A program made the position numbers and the translations under genes. Below the pieces are notes generated by a model, which searched no databases, was not told the DNA's origin, and worked only from the letters and a program-made list of their open reading frames with translations. A stretch of 6,120 bases of DNA from Candidatus Fermentibacterales bacterium (GTDB lineage: Bacteria > Fermentibacterota > Fermentibacteria > Fermentibacterales > JAFGKQ01), in the NCBI GenBank assembly GCA_016928495.1, contig JAFGKQ010000020.1:1-6120 (forward strand). The letters are read 5' to 3'. Positions 5,209 to 6,120 of this stretch are shown here, in pieces (within the stretch, counting starts at the first letter, position 1; each line of letters begins with the position of its first letter).

Positions 5209-5606
5209 TCCGGCCTCCCGTCGATGGCCTCGGAACCCGTCTCCGCGACGGCCTCGATCTCCACCAGCGCGTTCAGGGGGAGACCGACCACGGCGAAAGC
5301 CGCTCTGGCGGGACAGGGATGATCGAAGAAGGTCGCGTAGACCTCGTTGACTGCGGAGAAATCGGACATGTCGCGGAGCAGGACCGTTACCTTCACGACG
5401 CTGCCATAGCCCAGTCCCGCGGCCTCGAGCACCCTTCCGATGTTCTCGAGGGCGGCACGGGCCTGGCTCCGCACGTCAGGCGCGAGCTTCCCGGTCTCCG
5501 GGTCGAGACCGAGCTGGCCCGACACGAACACCAGCGAGCCGGACCGGATGGCCTGGCTGTAGGGACCGACGGGCGGGGGTGCAATCTCACTGCGGACCTC
5601 GTGCAT
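5205..5606 (-). CDS. ridA: RidA (YjgF/YER057c/UK114) reactive enamine/imine deaminase
   Basis: RidA is a cytoplasmic trimer that hydrolyses 2-aminoacrylate and related enamines/imines released by PLP enzymes, protecting other PLP enzymes from damage. The 133-residue product has the full family length. It shows the family pattern PPPVGPYSQAI (10-20), VFVSGQLGLDP (26-36), VVKVTVLLRDMSDFSAVNEVY (70-90), then CPARAAFAVVGLP (98-110) with Arg101 at the substrate-carboxylate-binding position, and VEIEAVA (115-121). The start ATG at 5606 has GGAGGG 6 nt upstream. The last codons overlap tolQ by 4 bp. In the textbook Tol-Pal operon the first gene is the thioesterase ybgC, so RidA in this place is uncommon; whether it has any envelope role cannot be told from sequence. 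Confidence 0.96.
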   Translation of the reverse strand: MHEVRSEIAPPPVGPYSQAIRSGSLVFVSGQLGLDPETGKLAPDVRSQARAALENIGRVLEAAGLGYGSVVKVTVLLRDMSDFSAVNEVYATFFDHPCPARAAFAVVGLPLNALVEIEAVAETGSEAIDGRPD

Positions 5607-5637
5607 GGCCTTCCCTCCACTCAGGCTGGCTCAAAGC

Positions 5638-5668
5638 GTATACATACTAGATCAAGGGAATGTTCCAA
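5638..5668 (-). promoter_or_regulatory. Possible weak promoter ahead of ridA-tol operon
   Basis: The 106-bp pfkA-ridA spacer (5607-5712) contains the most AT-rich patch of the area. On the minus strand TTGGAA (5668-5663) lies 16 bp before TATGTA (5646-5641), with the overlapping alternatives TAGTAT (5649-5644) and TATACG (5642-5637). None is close to consensus. No T-tailed hairpin ends pfkA in this spacer, so read-through from pfkA is equally possible. Confidence 0.25.
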
Positions 5669-5712
5669 AGCGAATGGCATCGAATCTCGCGGGCAGCCGG
5701 ACCGGATGCGGC

Positions 5713-6120
5713 CTACCTGAGTCTCTCGGCCAGCTCGACCAGGAGGGAGTCCAGCGGCTTCTTCCTGTTCCAGCTCTCGGGCAGAGGGTGTCTTTCGACG
5801 CGGCCGCCGACCTCACCCACCATGCAGGGCGCGGCGCCGTCCAGCAGGGCTTCGACCGCTGCACAACCGAGCTTCGAGGCAAGGACCCTGTCAGCAGCGG
5901 TCGGCGATCCCCCACGCTGGATATGCCCCAGTATGGTCACGTGGCTCTCTATGCCGTGGTCCCGCTTCATGACTGCCGCGATCTCGACCGCCCTCCCCAA
6001 CTCGTCGCCCTCCGCGACCACCAGGATGTTGCCGGTCTTCCCCGCCCTTACTCTCTCCCGCACCGCGGCGCAGATCTCACCCAGGTCGGTCCTGGTCTCC
6101 GGAATGAGCACCGCCTCGGA
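5713..6120 (-). CDS. pfkA: 6-phosphofructokinase, C-terminal part; 5' end outside window
   Basis: PfkA phosphorylates fructose 6-phosphate, the committing step of glycolysis. The last 135 residues are present and end at TAG (5715-5713). The visible part begins SEAVLIPE, equivalent to the family's IPE/MPE segment, continues with NILVVAEGDE, and contains the diagnostic LGHIQRGGSPTAADRVLASK followed by LGCAAVEALLDG. His and Arg of GHIQR are substrate-binding residues in E. coli PfkA (His249, Arg252). At the position of E. coli Arg243 (ETRATVLGH) this protein has His (ESHVTILGH; codon CAC at 5943-5941). Whether the donor is ATP or pyrophosphate cannot be judged because the nucleotide-binding motifs lie outside the window. 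The gene is on the same strand as ridA, 106 bp upstream of it. Confidence 0.95.
   Translation of the reverse strand, partial: SEAVLIPETRTDLGEICAAVRERVRAGKTGNILVVAEGDELGRAVEIAAVMKRDHGIESHVTILGHIQRGGSPTAADRVLASKLGCAAVEALLDGAAPCMVGEVGGRVERHPLPESWNRKKPLDSLLVELAERLR

Noticed and set aside
4109-5350. Long plus-strand open frame of 413 codons
   Set aside because: It lies opposite tolR, tolQ and ridA, has low-complexity Arg/Ser/Pro sequence with no family resemblance, and is a by-product of high GC.
5693-5712. Terminator after pfkA
   Set aside because: The CCGG-rich inverted bases give only a 4-bp stem or a 1-nt loop and lack a T tract.
1-6120. Mobile element, phage or defence island
   Set aside because: No transposase, integrase, terminal repeats or toxin/defence genes were seen; gene content is conserved housekeeping with uniform codon use.

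Overview
The window comes from a GC-rich (by eye roughly 60-65% GC) Gram-negative-type (diderm) bacterium. The evidence is a complete Tol-Pal envelope operon, all on the minus strand. I cannot place it in a phylum from sequence alone. Frequent Arg AGG and Ile ATA codons despite the high GC, three TTG starts among six Tol-Pal genes, and a lipoprotein form of CpoB/YbgF argue against a close relative of the enterics. They would fit one of the less-studied diderm lineages; this is inference.

Layout in the direction of transcription (high to low coordinates): the 3' part of pfkA (6-phosphofructokinase, enters from beyond the right edge, stop at 5713); a 106-bp spacer; then ridA, tolQ, tolR/exbD, a tolA/tonB-like gene, tolB, pal and cpoB/ybgF (5606 to 891). 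The first five of these are joined by short NTGA stop/start overlaps, so ridA to tolB look translationally coupled. An 86-bp gap precedes pal and a 5-bp gap precedes cpoB. No convincing intrinsic terminator is visible after pfkA or after cpoB.

Next comes a 198-bp non-coding stretch (693-890). It holds a phased array of palindromic 12-bp boxes at about 32-bp spacing, running directly into a near-consensus sigma70-type promoter (TTGACT, 17 bp, CATAAT). That promoter faces tRNA-Leu(UAG) (608-692), which is followed after 41 bp by tig (trigger factor), whose 3' part runs off the left edge.

Functionally, TolQ and TolR form a proton-driven inner-membrane motor. The TolA-like protein spans the periplasm with an unusual lysine- and arginine-free acidic linker and a TonB-type C-terminal domain. 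TolB and the peptidoglycan-binding lipoprotein Pal form the outer-membrane end, and CpoB is the accessory TPR protein. RidA (reactive enamine/imine deaminase) sits where ybgC is found in the classical operon.

Most of the window is ordinary conserved housekeeping sequence. The least explained signals are the palindrome array upstream of the tRNA-Leu/tig promoter, the ridA-tolQ coupling, the acidic TolA linker, and a histidine in PfkA where a substrate-binding arginine is expected.
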